Shown: piece by piece, positions 40,962-49,461 of the stretch | Position numbering within the stretch: position 1 is the first letter of the stretch | How the letters are laid out: the number at the start of each line of letters is the position of its first letter | Source: Lacisediminihabitans changchengi | GTDB lineage: Bacteria; Actinomycetota; Actinomycetes; Actinomycetales; Microbacteriaceae | Reading direction: 5' to 3' | DNA length: 64,000 bases | Assembly: GCF_016634425.1 (NCBI RefSeq) | Contig: NZ_JAEPES010000002.1 | Location: 496,001-560,000, forward strand | The notes under the pieces: generated by a model | The model's database searches: none | Told to the model about the DNA's origin: nothing | What the model saw: the letters and a program-made list of their open reading frames with translations, nothing else | Made by a program: the position numbers and the translations under genes

Positions 40962-42430
40962 GCACGCCGGACGCGGTGGTCGTCGGCGCCGGTCCGAACG
41001 GTCTCGCCGCCGCCGTCACCCTCGCCCGGGCCGGACTCTCCGTGCGGCTGTATGAGCGGGAATCGACCATCGGCGGTGGAGCACGCACCGAGGAGCTCAC
41101 GCTGCCGGGTTTCCTTCACGACGTGTGTTCCGCCATCCACCCGCTCGGGCTGTCATCGGGCTTCTTCCGCCGCTTCGAGCTCACCAAGCGTATGCGGTTC
41201 GTGGTCCCCGAGATCTCCTACTCCCAGCCGCTCGATACCCCGTCCTCGGGAGGTCGGGCAGCCATCGCCTGGCACGACCTCGATCGCACAGTCGCCGGTC
41301 TCGGCGTGGACGGCCCGGCCTGGCGCCGGTTGCTCGAGCCGCTGGTCGCGCGGGCGGACGACGTGGCGCAGTTCGCCGGCACCGAGATCATCGGGGCGCC
41401 CCGGCATCCGCTCGCCGCACTGCTCCTCGGTCTGCGGGTGCTCGAACAGGGGAGCATCGACTGGAACACCCGGTTCCGCGGCGACGCGGCCCCGGCCCTG
41501 CTGACCGGCGCCTTCGCACACCCGGTGCAGCCGATGCCGAGCCTGTCGTCCGCGGCCGGCGGGCTCGTGCTCGCGGCCACCGCCCACGCTCGCGGCTGGC
41601 CGGTGCCGGTCGGCGGAAGCCGATCGATCGTGCAGGCGATGGCCGAGGACCTGCTCGCGCACGGCGGCGAGATCGTCACCGACACCGAGATCGGGTCCAT
41701 CGGCGAGCTCCCGCCGGCGACCGCCGCCATCTTCGACGTGACCCCGCGCGCGCTGTCGCGCATCGTCGGCGACCGGCTGCCGCACGGCTATCGCCGAGCA
41801 CTCGAGCGCTTCCGCTATGGCAACGGTGTCGCCAAGGTAGATTTCGCGCTCTCCGCTCCGGTGCCATGGCGCGATGACCGGCTGATTATGGCCGCGACCG
41901 TGCATGTCGGCGGGGTGCGTGCCGAGATGCAGCGGGCGGAGGCGGATGTCGCGGCAGGTCGTCATCCCGAGAGCCCGTATGTTCTGGTCTCCCAGCCGAC
42001 ACCGTTCGACCCGAGCCGCGCGCCGGCCGGCAAGCACGTGCTCTGGGCGTACACGCACGTGCCGCGGGGGTCGAGCGAGGATCGCACGGAGGCGGTCATC
42101 CATCAGATCGAGCGCTTCGCCCCCGGTTTTCGCGACACCATTCTGGCGTCGGCATCGCGCACCGCGGTGGACATGGAGGCGCACAATCCCAACTACATCG
42201 GCGGGGACATCGCGGCGGGCGACGTGGATATGCGCCAGCTGGTCGCGCGACCGACCGCGAGCCCGACTCCGTGGCGCACGCCGGCCGCGGGCGTCTACCT
42301 CACCGGTGCCTCGACCGCCCCGGGCCCGGGAGTGCACGGCCTGTCGGGGTATTACGCCGCCCGCACTGCGCTCGGCGACATATTCGGAATCACCGAGATG
42401 CCCTACCTGGGCGTGGAACGGGGAGCATGA
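40958..42430 (+). CDS. FAD-dependent NAD(P)/amine-oxidase-like oxidoreductase
   Basis: 490 residues. DAVVVGAGPNGLAAAVTLARAGLSVRLYERESTIGGGARTEEL is the Rossmann dinucleotide-binding site with the GG-doublet of phytoene-desaturase/amine-oxidase relatives. TGASTAPGPGVHGLSGYYAARTAL at the C-terminus closes the FAD site. The substrate is not evident; carotenoid genes are not nearby. GTG at 40958 overlaps the previous stop by 4 bases, and the gene is followed one base later by an SRPBCC protein, so the two look like a unit handling a lipophilic substrate. Confidence 0.8.
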   Translation: MSTPDAVVVGAGPNGLAAAVTLARAGLSVRLYERESTIGGGARTEELTLPGFLHDVCSAIHPLGLSSGFFRRFELTKRMRFVVPEISYSQPLDTPSSGGRAAIAWHDLDRTVAGLGVDGPAWRRLLEPLVARADDVAQFAGTEIIGAPRHPLAALLLGLRVLEQGSIDWNTRFRGDAAPALLTGAFAHPVQPMPSLSSAAGGLVLAATAHARGWPVPVGGSRSIVQAMAEDLLAHGGEIVTDTEIGSIGELPPATAAIFDVTPRALSRIVGDRLPHGYRRALERFRYGNGVAKVDFALSAPVPWRDDRLIMAATVHVGGVRAEMQRAEADVAAGRHPESPYVLVSQPTPFDPSRAPAGKHVLWAYTHVPRGSSEDRTEAVIHQIERFAPGFRDTILASASRTAVDMEAHNPNYIGGDIAAGDVDMRQLVARPTASPTPWRTPAAGVYLTGASTAPGPGVHGLSGYYAARTALGDIFGITEMPYLGVERGA

Positions 42431-42431
42431 G

Positions 42432-42887
42432 ATGTCGACCAACTACCGCGTGATCCAGTGCCCCCCGGATGATGTCTTCCGCATCCTCGCCGACGGCTGG
42501 CTCTATCCCAGCTGGGTGGTCGGTGCCTCGCGCATCCGTGACGTCGACGAGCACTGGCCCGCGGTCGGCGCCAAGCTGCACCATTCGTTCGGGGTGTGGC
42601 CGGCGGTGATCGACGACTCCAGCGAGGTCGTCGCCTGGGACGCACCGCGGCACGCCGAGCTTCGTGCCCGGGGCTGGCCGACCGGGGAGGCGCGGGTCGT
42701 GCTGGACGTCAAGCCGCGTCGCGGTCCGGCGGGCGAGGCCTGGAGCGTGGTGCGCATCGTCGAGCACGCCGTGCGGGGTCCGGCGACGCTCATCCCGGGG
42801 CCGCTGCTCGACCTGCCGCTGCACATCCGCAACGTCGAGACGCTCCGTCGGCTCGCCTACCTCGCCGAGGGTCGCGCGGCCGGCTGA
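42432..42887 (+). CDS. SRPBCC-family protein
   Basis: 151 residues of the START-like cavity fold: MSTNYRVIQCPPDDVFRILADGWLYPSWVVGASRIRDVDEHWPAVG is the standard polyketide-cyclase/dehydrase opening, and RNVETLRRLAYLAEG is the closing long helix. Such proteins bind or process hydrophobic ligands. The start ATG at 42432 lies one base after the upstream FAD enzyme's stop. Transcription probably ends at the inverted repeat starting 14 bases downstream. Confidence 0.75.
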   Translation: MSTNYRVIQCPPDDVFRILADGWLYPSWVVGASRIRDVDEHWPAVGAKLHHSFGVWPAVIDDSSEVVAWDAPRHAELRARGWPTGEARVVLDVKPRRGPAGEAWSVVRIVEHAVRGPATLIPGPLLDLPLHIRNVETLRRLAYLAEGRAAG

Positions 42888-42900
42888 CCCCCAATCTCCT

Positions 42901-42964
42901 GCCACGTTTGCCCGAATATGCAGGTTTTAGGGTGCGCCAGTCTGCATTTTCGGGCAAACGTGGC
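42901..42964. terminator. 23-bp inverted repeat between convergent genes
   Basis: Arms 42901-42923 and 42942-42964 (GCCACGTTTGCCCGAA... and its complement) pair over 23 bp with a single T/T mismatch around an 18-base loop. It sits between convergent stops. The length and near-perfection exceed a normal terminator, and there is no T-run, so a mobile palindromic repeat doing double duty is possible. Confidence 0.6.
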
Positions 42965-42980
42965 TGTGGTTGGGGCGGCG

Positions 42981-44195
42981 CTACTCGCTCGTGCAGTGGC
43001 CAGACGGCACTTCGGCGGTCAGCCCGCCCGCCCGGGCGGCGACCGGCGCGAGCTCGGCGACCGTGAGCGCGAAACCGAGGTCGGATGTCGTCGACGACTT
43101 GGCGAAGATCACCCCGGCCACCGTGCCCGTGGCATCGATTACCGGCCCACCCGAATTGCCCTGCTGAACGTCGGCGGCGAGCGAGTACACCTCGCGCGGG
43201 GTCGGATTGGCCCCGTAGATATCGGGAACCCGCACGGTGCCGACGCCCTGCACCGCGGCGGGCTTCGAGCTGAACGGGCCGCCGAGGGGATAGCCGTCGA
43301 AGACCGCCGTCGTGCCTTCGGGGAGGGTAGTCCCCACGGCGAGGGGCGCCGTCGACATACCCCCGGCCGCGATCACGGCGAGGTCGTTCACCGTGTCGAA
43401 GTAGACGACGGTTCCCTTCCAACTGCCGCCATCGGGCGACTCGATGATGGGATCCGCCACCCCGGCGACCACGTGCGCGTTCGTGATGACCCGACCGGGA
43501 GCGATGACGAATCCGCTTCCGGTCTGGTTCTGCCCACAGGCGTAAGCGTTACCGGTGATCTTCATGACCGAGTGCGATGCCTTCTCCTGCGCGCTGTTCG
43601 CCGCGCCGGTCGGGATCGGCAGCGGGGAGCCGATGCCGATCGAGTCGAGCACGCGGGGGATTCCCTGCTGAGCCACGAGCGACCGTACCTGCGCCTCGAG
43701 TTCGCGCACCGGCGCCGGGGTGACCGTGTCGATCACCGCGACGACGCGCGAGGAGGTGATGGCCTGGGAGAGCACCGGCACTCCAAGCGAGCCGATCGCG
43801 AACGCGAGCATCGAAATGACGACGGCGGTAGCGGCGACGCTCACGAGCCCGCCGAAAAACCGGTCCAATCCGCGCAGCGGCCCCTTCACCACACCGACAC
43901 GGATGACGCGTCCGAGGGCGGTGCCGAGCGCGATGCCAGCGCCGATCAACACGAAGACCGTGAGAAGCACTATCGGCAGGCGCCATTGGGTGCTGCCGAT
44001 CCACCCGGTGACCAGTGGGATCGCGAAGAAGGCGGCAACGGCACCGATGACCGCGCCGAGGATGCTCGCCACACTGAGGGTGAGTCCGCGCCGGAACCCG
44101 TAGATCAGGTAGCCGATGAGCACCATGACGAGCACGAGGTCCAGGGCGAGCGGAGCCAGATTCGTCGGGGTCCACCATGGCAACGAGCCGAGCAT
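42981..44195 (-). CDS. MarP-like membrane serine protease (CvpA-trypsin fusion)
   Basis: 404 residues. Four transmembrane helices with colicin-V-production-like sequence (LVLVMVLIGYLIYGFRRGLTLSVASILGAVIGAVAAFF, about 18-150) anchor an external chymotrypsin-fold protease: GSGFVIAPGRVITNAHVVAG (His), FDTVNDLAVIAAGG (Asp) and AADVQQGNSGGPVI (Ser). ACGQNQ and GHC supply two Cys, placed like the disulfide of mycobacterial MarP. MarP in Mycobacterium tuberculosis is needed for acid and oxidative stress resistance through peptidoglycan hydrolase activation. AAGGAGAG lies 7 bases before the ATG. Confidence 0.9.
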   Translation of the reverse strand: MLGSLPWWTPTNLAPLALDLVLVMVLIGYLIYGFRRGLTLSVASILGAVIGAVAAFFAIPLVTGWIGSTQWRLPIVLLTVFVLIGAGIALGTALGRVIRVGVVKGPLRGLDRFFGGLVSVAATAVVISMLAFAIGSLGVPVLSQAITSSRVVAVIDTVTPAPVRELEAQVRSLVAQQGIPRVLDSIGIGSPLPIPTGAANSAQEKASHSVMKITGNAYACGQNQTGSGFVIAPGRVITNAHVVAGVADPIIESPDGGSWKGTVVYFDTVNDLAVIAAGGMSTAPLAVGTTLPEGTTAVFDGYPLGGPFSSKPAAVQGVGTVRVPDIYGANPTPREVYSLAADVQQGNSGGPVIDATGTVAGVIFAKSSTTSDLGFALTVAELAPVAARAGGLTAEVPSGHCTSE

Positions 44196-44305
44196 CCGTG
44201 CACTCTCCTTGCCGTCGGCTGTTCCCGGCCTCCAGTATCGGGGATCTGGCCCGCGCTTGTGCTGATTCTCGAGCGGGTCGGGGGCATTTGTTCAGGAGGG
44301 GAGTC

Positions 44306-44311
44306 CAGAAT
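44306..44311 (+). promoter_or_regulatory. Putative -10 of the VanZ-like gene
   Basis: CAGAAT, 6 bases before ATG at 44318. Confidence 0.4.
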
Positions 44312-44317
44312 CGGCGG

Positions 44318-44830
44318 ATGCTGCGCCGACATCCCCTGCTCGCCCTGTTTACGATCGGCTATCTGGGCGTCGTCGGCTGGGTGACGCTCGGCCCACAGCC
44401 GCTCGATGCCGCCGGCAACCGCGCACTGTTCCGGCTGCTGCGATTCTTCGGCAGCCACGAGTCGACCGAGTGGATCACCTACGACCGTGTGCAGTTCATC
44501 GCCAACATCGGGATGTTCGTGCCGATCGGTCTGCTTTTTCTCCTGGTGCTCGGCCGCCGGCGCTGGTGGCTGGCGATCGCCGCGGGGGTGCTGGCGACCG
44601 TCGCCATCGAGCTCGCCCAGCGCGGTATCCCCGGACGGGTATCCGACCCGAACGACGTTCTCGCGAACTCCCTCGGCACGGCGATCGGCGTGATCGCCGC
44701 CCTCGTGATCACCACTCCGGCAGCCATCCGCGACCGCCGGGCGGCGGCCCGCACCGAGCGCGCTCGCCGGGAGGCCGACGGTACCCGCGGTCCGCACTCG
44801 CCAACAGACGAGCTGCTGCTGCGTCACTAG
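44318..44830 (+). CDS. VanZ-family membrane protein
   Basis: 170 residues with about four hydrophobic segments: LLALFTIGYLGVVGWVTLGP, FIANIGMFVPIGLLFLLVLG, WWLAIAAGVLATVAIELAQR and DPNDVLANSLGTAIGVIAALV. The N-I-x-x-F-V/I-P-x-G and S/D-x-x-D-x-x-x-N-x-x-G motifs are diagnostic of VanZ-like proteins. VanZ gives low-level teicoplanin resistance by an unknown mechanism; most homologues are uncharacterised. The C-terminal 40 residues are charged. No vancomycin-resistance cluster is present. Confidence 0.8.
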   Translation: MLRRHPLLALFTIGYLGVVGWVTLGPQPLDAAGNRALFRLLRFFGSHESTEWITYDRVQFIANIGMFVPIGLLFLLVLGRRRWWLAIAAGVLATVAIELAQRGIPGRVSDPNDVLANSLGTAIGVIAALVITTPAAIRDRRAAARTERARREADGTRGPHSPTDELLLRH

Positions 44831-44871
44831 TCGCTCGTCCCGCTGGCGGTCGTGGCCATGGCGCACAGCGA

Positions 44872-44877
44872 TAGATT
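44872..44877 (+). promoter_or_regulatory. Putative -10 of the DHA2 exporter gene
   Basis: TAGATT, 7 bases before ATG at 44885; it argues for this start rather than 44852 or 44858. Confidence 0.5.
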
Positions 44878-44884
44878 CGTACCG

Positions 44885-46321
44885 ATGCCGGATACGCCGA
44901 TGACCACCGAAACGACAGCAGACAAACGCGCGCGTAACCTCGCCCTCCTCGTCGCCGGGACGTTCTTCATGGAGAACCTCGACGGCACCATCCTCACCAC
45001 CGCCGTTCCGAGCATCGGTCGTGACCTCGGGGTGCCGGCGCTCGCCGTGGGCGTGACCATCACCGCGTATCTACTCACCCTGGCAATGCTCATCCCGCTG
45101 AGCGGATGGATTACCCGCCGCTTCGGCTCCCGTCGGGTCTTCCTCACCGCCATCGCGGTGTTCACTGTCGCCTCCGTGGTCTGTGCGGCCAGTTCGACGC
45201 TTGCCGAGCTGACCGCTGCCCGCGTGCTGCAGGGCGTGGGGGGAGCGATGATGGTGCCGGTCGGACGGCTCGCGGTGCTGCGGGCGACGGACAAGGCAGG
45301 ACTGGTGCGGGCGGTCGCGCTGCTCACCTGGCCGGCGCTCGCCGCACCGGTCATCGCGCCGCTGGTGGGCGGCATCCTCACCACCTACGGGAGTTGGCAC
45401 TGGATCTTCCTGATCAACGTGCCACTCGGCGTGGTCGCTTTCGCGTTCGCGCTGCGGCTCGTACCGCGGGAGAGACCGGAGTCCCCGCCACGGCTCGACT
45501 GGGTTGGCCTCGTGCTCAGCAGTGCTGGAGTCGGCGCGCTGGTCTACCTCGCGTCGTTGCTCTCCGACGGGAAGCCGACTGCCGTCGAGGTGGCCCTGTG
45601 GGCGATCGGGGGTGTCCTGGCGCTGGTCGCGGCGGTTGTCTGGCAGCGGCGGGTGCGGCATCCGCTGTTCGATCTCGGGGCGCTCAGGGTCGAGACGTTC
45701 CGGGTAGCGCATGCCGGTGGGTCGCTGTTCCGCCTGGCGGTCAACGCCGTGCCGTTCCTGCTGCCGCTGCTGTTTCAGGAGCGCTTCGGCTGGTCGCCCG
45801 TGCTGTCCGGCTCGCTGGTCTTGTTCGTGTTCGTCGGCAACATCGCGATCAAACCGGCGACGACCCCGCTGCTGCGACGATTCGGGTTCCGCCCGGTGCT
45901 GATCGTCGCCAGCAGCTGCGCGGCTCTGAGCATCGTGCTGATGGCGGTGCTCTCGCCCGAGACCCCGCTCTGGCTGCTCGCGCTCCTCCTCGTGTTCAGC
46001 GGGGCGGCACGGTCGACCGGGTTCACCGCGTACAACACGATCGCTTTCGCCGACATTGACCGAGCGGAGATGACGGATGCCAACACTCTCGCCTCCACGC
46101 TGCAGCAGGTGGCCGCGGGCTTCGGCATTGCTGTCGGTGCCCTTGCCCTGCGCGGGGGCACACTCATCGCGCCGGACTCCGGGGGCTTCGCCATCGCGTT
46201 CCTCGTCGTCGCCGGACTCACCCTGATCGCGACGATCGAGTCGCTGGCGCTGTCCCGTGACGCGGGCGCGAGCATCCGCCCGGCTCCCCGGTCCCGTTCC
46301 ACTTCTCGGGGCACCGCCTAG
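44885..46321 (+). CDS. DHA2-family MFS drug exporter
   Basis: 478 residues. ARNLALLVAGTFFMENLDGTILTTAVPSIGRDLGV is the classic first helix of EmrB/QacA-type drug:H+ antiporters (motif D1, with the membrane Asp). GWITRRFGSRRVFLTAIAVF is motif A, and ARVLQGVGGAMMVPVGRLAVLR is motif C/B. Its length matches a 13-14-helix exporter. The start is chosen from the leaderless -10 and because two upstream ATGs add only short non-conserved sequence. No regulator is adjacent. Confidence 0.85.
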   Translation: MPDTPMTTETTADKRARNLALLVAGTFFMENLDGTILTTAVPSIGRDLGVPALAVGVTITAYLLTLAMLIPLSGWITRRFGSRRVFLTAIAVFTVASVVCAASSTLAELTAARVLQGVGGAMMVPVGRLAVLRATDKAGLVRAVALLTWPALAAPVIAPLVGGILTTYGSWHWIFLINVPLGVVAFAFALRLVPRERPESPPRLDWVGLVLSSAGVGALVYLASLLSDGKPTAVEVALWAIGGVLALVAAVVWQRRVRHPLFDLGALRVETFRVAHAGGSLFRLAVNAVPFLLPLLFQERFGWSPVLSGSLVLFVFVGNIAIKPATTPLLRRFGFRPVLIVASSCAALSIVLMAVLSPETPLWLLALLLVFSGAARSTGFTAYNTIAFADIDRAEMTDANTLASTLQQVAAGFGIAVGALALRGGTLIAPDSGGFAIAFLVVAGLTLIATIESLALSRDAGASIRPAPRSRSTSRGTA

Positions 46322-46337
46322 CCAGCGGTGATTCTGC

Positions 46338-46343
46338 TAAACT
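46338..46343 (+). promoter_or_regulatory. Putative -10 of rpsO
   Basis: TAAACT, about 90 bases before the rpsO start. The resulting leader of roughly 80 bases includes an AAAGAGAG run and a GAGAGAGAGGGG ribosome-binding region, room for S15 autoregulation by an mRNA fold. Confidence 0.4.
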
Positions 46344-46430
46344 CCCAAGGTTGCCGTCAAACGGCCGCGGATAAAGAGAGCTCGCACATTCCGGTGTCGG
46401 GCACCGCGCAACGAGAGAGAGGGGTCTTCT

Positions 46431-46700
46431 ATGCCTTTAGCACCAGAAGCCAAGAAAGCGATCATCGACGAGTACGCCACCCACCCAGGTGACACGGGCA
46501 GCCCCGAGGTGCAGGTCGCAATGCTGACCGCACGCATCAAGGATCTCACCGAGCACTTGAAAGAGCACAAGCATGACCACCACTCGCGTCGTGGCCTGCT
46601 TCTGCTGGTTGGACAGCGTCGTCGCCTGCTGGGTTACCTGCAGGACGTCGACATCAACCGCTACCGCGCGTTGATCGAGCGCCTCGGACTGCGCCGCTAG
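46431..46700 (+). CDS. rpsO: 30S ribosomal protein S15
   Basis: 89 residues, the normal S15 length. It binds 16S rRNA helix 20-22 in the small-subunit platform and helps form bridge B4. [50 protein letters not shown] is fully typical. GAGAGAGGGG lies just upstream. A strong terminator follows. In most bacteria rpsO directly precedes pnp; here about 7.4 kb separates them. Confidence 0.97.
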   Translation: MPLAPEAKKAIIDEYATHPGDTGSPEVQVAMLTARIKDLTEHLKEHKHDHHSRRGLLLLVGQRRRLLGYLQDVDINRYRALIERLGLRR

Positions 46701-46770
46701 GTTCATCCTTCCGGTGTGGCCCGTCGCGATCGGCCCGTCTTCATCGATGGGTCGCGACACTGGCTCTGAG

Positions 46771-46817
46771 ACGGCCCGCCTGGCTGCGTCTAACACGCAG
46801 CGGGGCGGGCCGTTTTT
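46771..46817 (+). terminator. Rho-independent terminator of rpsO
   Basis: ACGGCCCGCC (46771-46780) pairs with GGCGGGCCGT (46804-46813), with an inner CTGCGT/ACGCAG stem, followed by TTTTT. Confidence 0.9.
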
Positions 46818-46854
46818 CATGTCCTGACGGTTCGGAGGGCGCTCCATCCCCGAG

Positions 46855-46860
46855 GACAAT
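46855..46860 (+). promoter_or_regulatory. Putative -10 of the FUSC gene
   Basis: GACAAT, 6 bases before GTG at 46867. Confidence 0.45.
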
Positions 46861-46866
46861 GGGGTG

Positions 46867-47916
46867 GTGAGCATTCGCGACGACCTCCGCTCGATCGTCG
46901 CACTGCGTCCGGCGCCGCCGCGGTGGTCGATCGCGATTCAGGCCGGCCTCGCCATCGCGCTGCCGATCGCGCTTTTCACGGCGCTGGGTCATGAAGACCT
47001 CGGACTGCTCGCGTCTACCGGCGGCTTCCTCGCTCTGTATCTGACCTCGCGCAGTCGTCGGCAGCGGGCCGCTGTACTCCCGTTGATCGGGGCCGTGCTG
47101 CTCGGGTCCGCGGCGATCGGGGTGCTCGGCTCTGGTGCGGTGTGGACGAGCGTCGTGGCACTGTTGGTGCTGGCAGCGGGTGCATCCGTGCTCTTCCTCG
47201 GCTTCGAGGTGGGTCCGCCAGGAGTGCTGTTCCCCGTGCTGGTCGGAGGGGTGGCCGGCCATCTCGCTGGGCCGATCGCCCTCGGCGGATCCGGTCTCGA
47301 CGGCAGGATCGTGCTCGGTGCAATGGTGATCGGTGCGGTGCTCGCCTACCTCGTGGTGCTGCTTCCGCTCGTGCTGCCGTCCGTGCGTTCGCGCGACAGC
47401 GACATCCACGATGCCACCGCGGGCCCGCTCCGGTTCCGACTCGACGCCACCACGCGCCTGATCGTCGCCAGGGTCATCATCGCCGCCGCGATCGCGGCGA
47501 TCATCGCCGTTCCGCTCGGGCTGCCCCGTGCATACTGGGTCACCCTCACCGTCGTCGCCATCTTGCAGAACGGGCACCGACTGCGCCTCACCGCGGTTCG
47601 TGCGGTGCACCGCGTCATCGGCACGCTTCTCGGCGTCGGAATATTCGCCCTGGTCGAGTTGCTGCATCCGTCCGGCTGGGTGCTGGTGCTGGTGCTCGGC
47701 GTGCTGCAGTTCGGCATCGAGACGATAGTGCTGCGCAACTACGGGCTGGCGCTGCTGCTGATCACCCCGCTCGCGCTCACCATCTCCGCCCAGGGCGCGA
47801 CCACGCCGAGCGTGCTGATCGCCGATCGTGTCGTCGATACAGCGGTCGGCGGCGCAATCGCGATGCTGGTGCTGCTGGGGTCGCTGCTGCGGCGGCGGGT
47901 GCGCGCCGTTCGCTAA
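46867..47916 (+). CDS. FUSC-family membrane protein
   Basis: 349 residues with about ten hydrophobic segments in two halves. WSIAIQAGLAIALPIALFTALGHEDLGLLASTGGFLALYL and PRAYWVTLTVVAILQNGHRLRLTAVRAVHRVIGTLLGVGIFALVE are the two repeats typical of the fusaric-acid-resistance-like (FUSC/YccS) group; the R-x-x-H-R-x-x-G-T motif is diagnostic. Related proteins export aromatic acids. GTG at 46867 is preferred by the leaderless rule; an in-frame GTG at 46864 is possible. Confidence 0.75.
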   Translation: MSIRDDLRSIVALRPAPPRWSIAIQAGLAIALPIALFTALGHEDLGLLASTGGFLALYLTSRSRRQRAAVLPLIGAVLLGSAAIGVLGSGAVWTSVVALLVLAAGASVLFLGFEVGPPGVLFPVLVGGVAGHLAGPIALGGSGLDGRIVLGAMVIGAVLAYLVVLLPLVLPSVRSRDSDIHDATAGPLRFRLDATTRLIVARVIIAAAIAAIIAVPLGLPRAYWVTLTVVAILQNGHRLRLTAVRAVHRVIGTLLGVGIFALVELLHPSGWVLVLVLGVLQFGIETIVLRNYGLALLLITPLALTISAQGATTPSVLIADRVVDTAVGGAIAMLVLLGSLLRRRVRAVR

Positions 47917-47965
47917 AGCGTGACGGCAGAACGAGGCGGCAGAGCCTATCGACCCTCGCCGTCGA

Positions 47966-47971
47966 TACGAT
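47966..47971 (+). promoter_or_regulatory. Putative -10 of the gene at 47978
   Basis: TACGAT, 6 bases before ATG. Confidence 0.55.
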
Positions 47972-47977
47972 CGAACC

Positions 47978-48406
47978 ATGGCGTTTTGGAACCGGAACAT
48001 CACCGGCGATCTCTCCCTCCCCAAGTCCGACCGTGGTTCCGGCAACTTCGGGGACTACCGCTATAACCTCGTGCCCTCGAACGGACGGGTGACGATCCGG
48101 CTGGCAAACAGCAATCCGCGCCAGGAAGAACTGGTCGCGGCTCTCGAGTCCGGGGGAGAGCTCGAGACGGCGCTCTCCCGTCGGTCCGCAGCGGAAGAGG
48201 CCAAAGACGCACCCATCGAGGTGCGCCTGTTCACCGGCAGTCGCGTGAGTGGCGTGGTTGGCGTTGTTCCCCGCGGGCTCGAGGGGGTCATTGACGACAC
48301 TCTTGGACGACTCGAGGATGCCGGACGCAAGCCGCGCATCCCCGCGAAGGTGGTCAAGACCCGCAACGGATATCGCGTCGACCTGCTCCTGGGTCAGACG
48401 CGCTAG
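47978..48406 (+). CDS. Conserved-looking hypothetical protein
   Basis: 142 residues, soluble. MAFWNRNITGDLSLPKSDRGSGNFGDYRYNLVP is followed by a mixed region; IEVRLFTGSRVSGVVGVVPRGLEGVIDDTLGRLEDAGRKPRIPAKVVKTRNGYRVDLLLGQ has the alternating strand-helix pattern of a HIRAN-like nucleic-acid-binding module, though the match is weak. Starts at a leaderless-type ATG. Its stop is followed after two bases by a 7-bp tandem array and then a terminator-like hairpin. Confidence 0.65.
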   Translation: MAFWNRNITGDLSLPKSDRGSGNFGDYRYNLVPSNGRVTIRLANSNPRQEELVAALESGGELETALSRRSAAEEAKDAPIEVRLFTGSRVSGVVGVVPRGLEGVIDDTLGRLEDAGRKPRIPAKVVKTRNGYRVDLLLGQTR

Positions 48407-48408
48407 CC

Positions 48409-48464
48409 CTGGAGTCTGGAGTCTGGAGTCTGGAGTCTGGAGTCTGGAGTCTGGAGTCTGGAGG
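48409..48464. repeat. Heptanucleotide array (CTGGAGT)8
   Basis: Seven perfect CTGGAGT units from 48409 to 48457 and an eighth, CTGGAGG, to 48464. The period of 7 is not codon-compatible. Confidence 0.95.
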
Positions 48465-48480
48465 TGGGGCGGCCGTCGCT

Positions 48481-48525
48481 CACGGAAGAGGGGCCGGCAC
48501 GATCTCGTCGCCCGGCCCCTCCGTG
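48481..48525 (+). terminator. Terminator-like hairpin after the gene at 47978
   Basis: GAGGGGCCGG (48488-48497) pairs with CCGGCCCCTC (48512-48521), extended by CACG/CGTG across a bulge; there is no T-run. Confidence 0.5.
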
Positions 48526-48732
48526 AACTCCGTGCCAGCGGAGCTTTCATATCCCCATCGCCTGGCGGCCCCTTAATTCCGCCGGGCGTAATGGTCCTCT
48601 CGGGTGGGGTTCGACACGGGGCGAACATCGGATTGCCACCGATTGCCCCCACTTCTGGGGTCGAATCTGCGTGCCGGTGGAGTGCTCGCCCTCTGCTATT
48701 CGATGTTCGCCGCTCAGTGCGAGACTGACGGG

Positions 48733-49416
48733 ATGGCGAGAGCGCGGCGAACGGAACGAGGTGCTGGTGTGCCCGCGCGACGCTGGCTCGCCGCATCCGT
48801 CGCCCTCGTGTCACTCACGGGGCTCGCTGGGTGCAGCTCGATAGCGTCAGAGCCGATGACCGCGGTGGATCGGCAACAGATCCGAACGGCTGTGCTCGAC
48901 GAAATGTGGCAACCGATCGGCGCGTCGTATCCGGAGGCATTTCGGCCGCGCATCACGGTGACCCACACCGTGCCGGATGCCGACTGGCCCACGCGTATCG
49001 TCGCGTGCTTGAAGGATCGTGGATACCAGGCTGTCGCGCTTCCCAACGATTACGCCTACACCTCCACCCAGGGTCAGACCTATCTGCAGTACAGCATCGA
49101 CGGCTACATCTGCAACGCGACCTGGATCAAGCAGTCGGAGGTGGAGCGACGGATGACATCGCAGCAGCGCGACGCACTGGAGCGTTACCAGAAGGCGGTG
49201 GTGCGGCCGTGTCTGCTGCTGTCTGGCGCTCGGTCGCGGGAAGCGCCCGATCGATTCGCGGCCGGGAGCATCACCGGACAGGGCAACTGGAACCCATACG
49301 ACGTCGTGTGGGCGAGCGGTCTCGAGCCGCGAGCTCTCGCCTATCTCGAGCAGCGCTGCCCACCGATTCCGGTGTGGATGGACACCGCAAACATTGTTTC
49401 CGGTCGACGGGAATAG
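48733..49416 (+). CDS. Putative lipoprotein
   Basis: 227 residues. A basic N-terminus (MARARRTERGAGVPARR) and hydrophobic stretch end in a lipobox, SLTGLAGCSS, so Cys at about residue 34 should be lipidated after signal-peptidase II cleavage. The exported part is soluble, with four further Cys (ACLKD, GYICNAT, VRPCLLL, QRCPP), possibly two disulfides. No domain is recognised. An in-frame ATG at 48604 would add 43 residues without a signal-like start; 48733 places the basic n-region correctly. Confidence 0.7.
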   Translation: MARARRTERGAGVPARRWLAASVALVSLTGLAGCSSIASEPMTAVDRQQIRTAVLDEMWQPIGASYPEAFRPRITVTHTVPDADWPTRIVACLKDRGYQAVALPNDYAYTSTQGQTYLQYSIDGYICNATWIKQSEVERRMTSQQRDALERYQKAVVRPCLLLSGARSREAPDRFAAGSITGQGNWNPYDVVWASGLEPRALAYLEQRCPPIPVWMDTANIVSGRRE

Positions 49417-49439
49417 TTTCGGGCGCCGAGTGTTGATAG

Positions 49440-49457
49440 TCTATGCAAACGCATAGA
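49440..49457. promoter_or_regulatory. Perfect palindrome upstream of the monooxygenase
   Basis: TCTATGC-aaac-GCATAGA, 7-bp arms, ending 4 bases before the ATG at 49462. Symmetry and position suit an operator for a dimeric repressor. Confidence 0.5.
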
Positions 49458-49461
49458 ACGG

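Larger units (their letters stand above)
48407..48732. other. Intergenic region with heptamer array and hairpin
   Basis: 326 bp. Apart from the (CTGGAGT)n array and the 48481-48525 hairpin, the rest to 48732 has no recognised element; frames here look non-coding. Confidence 0.6.
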
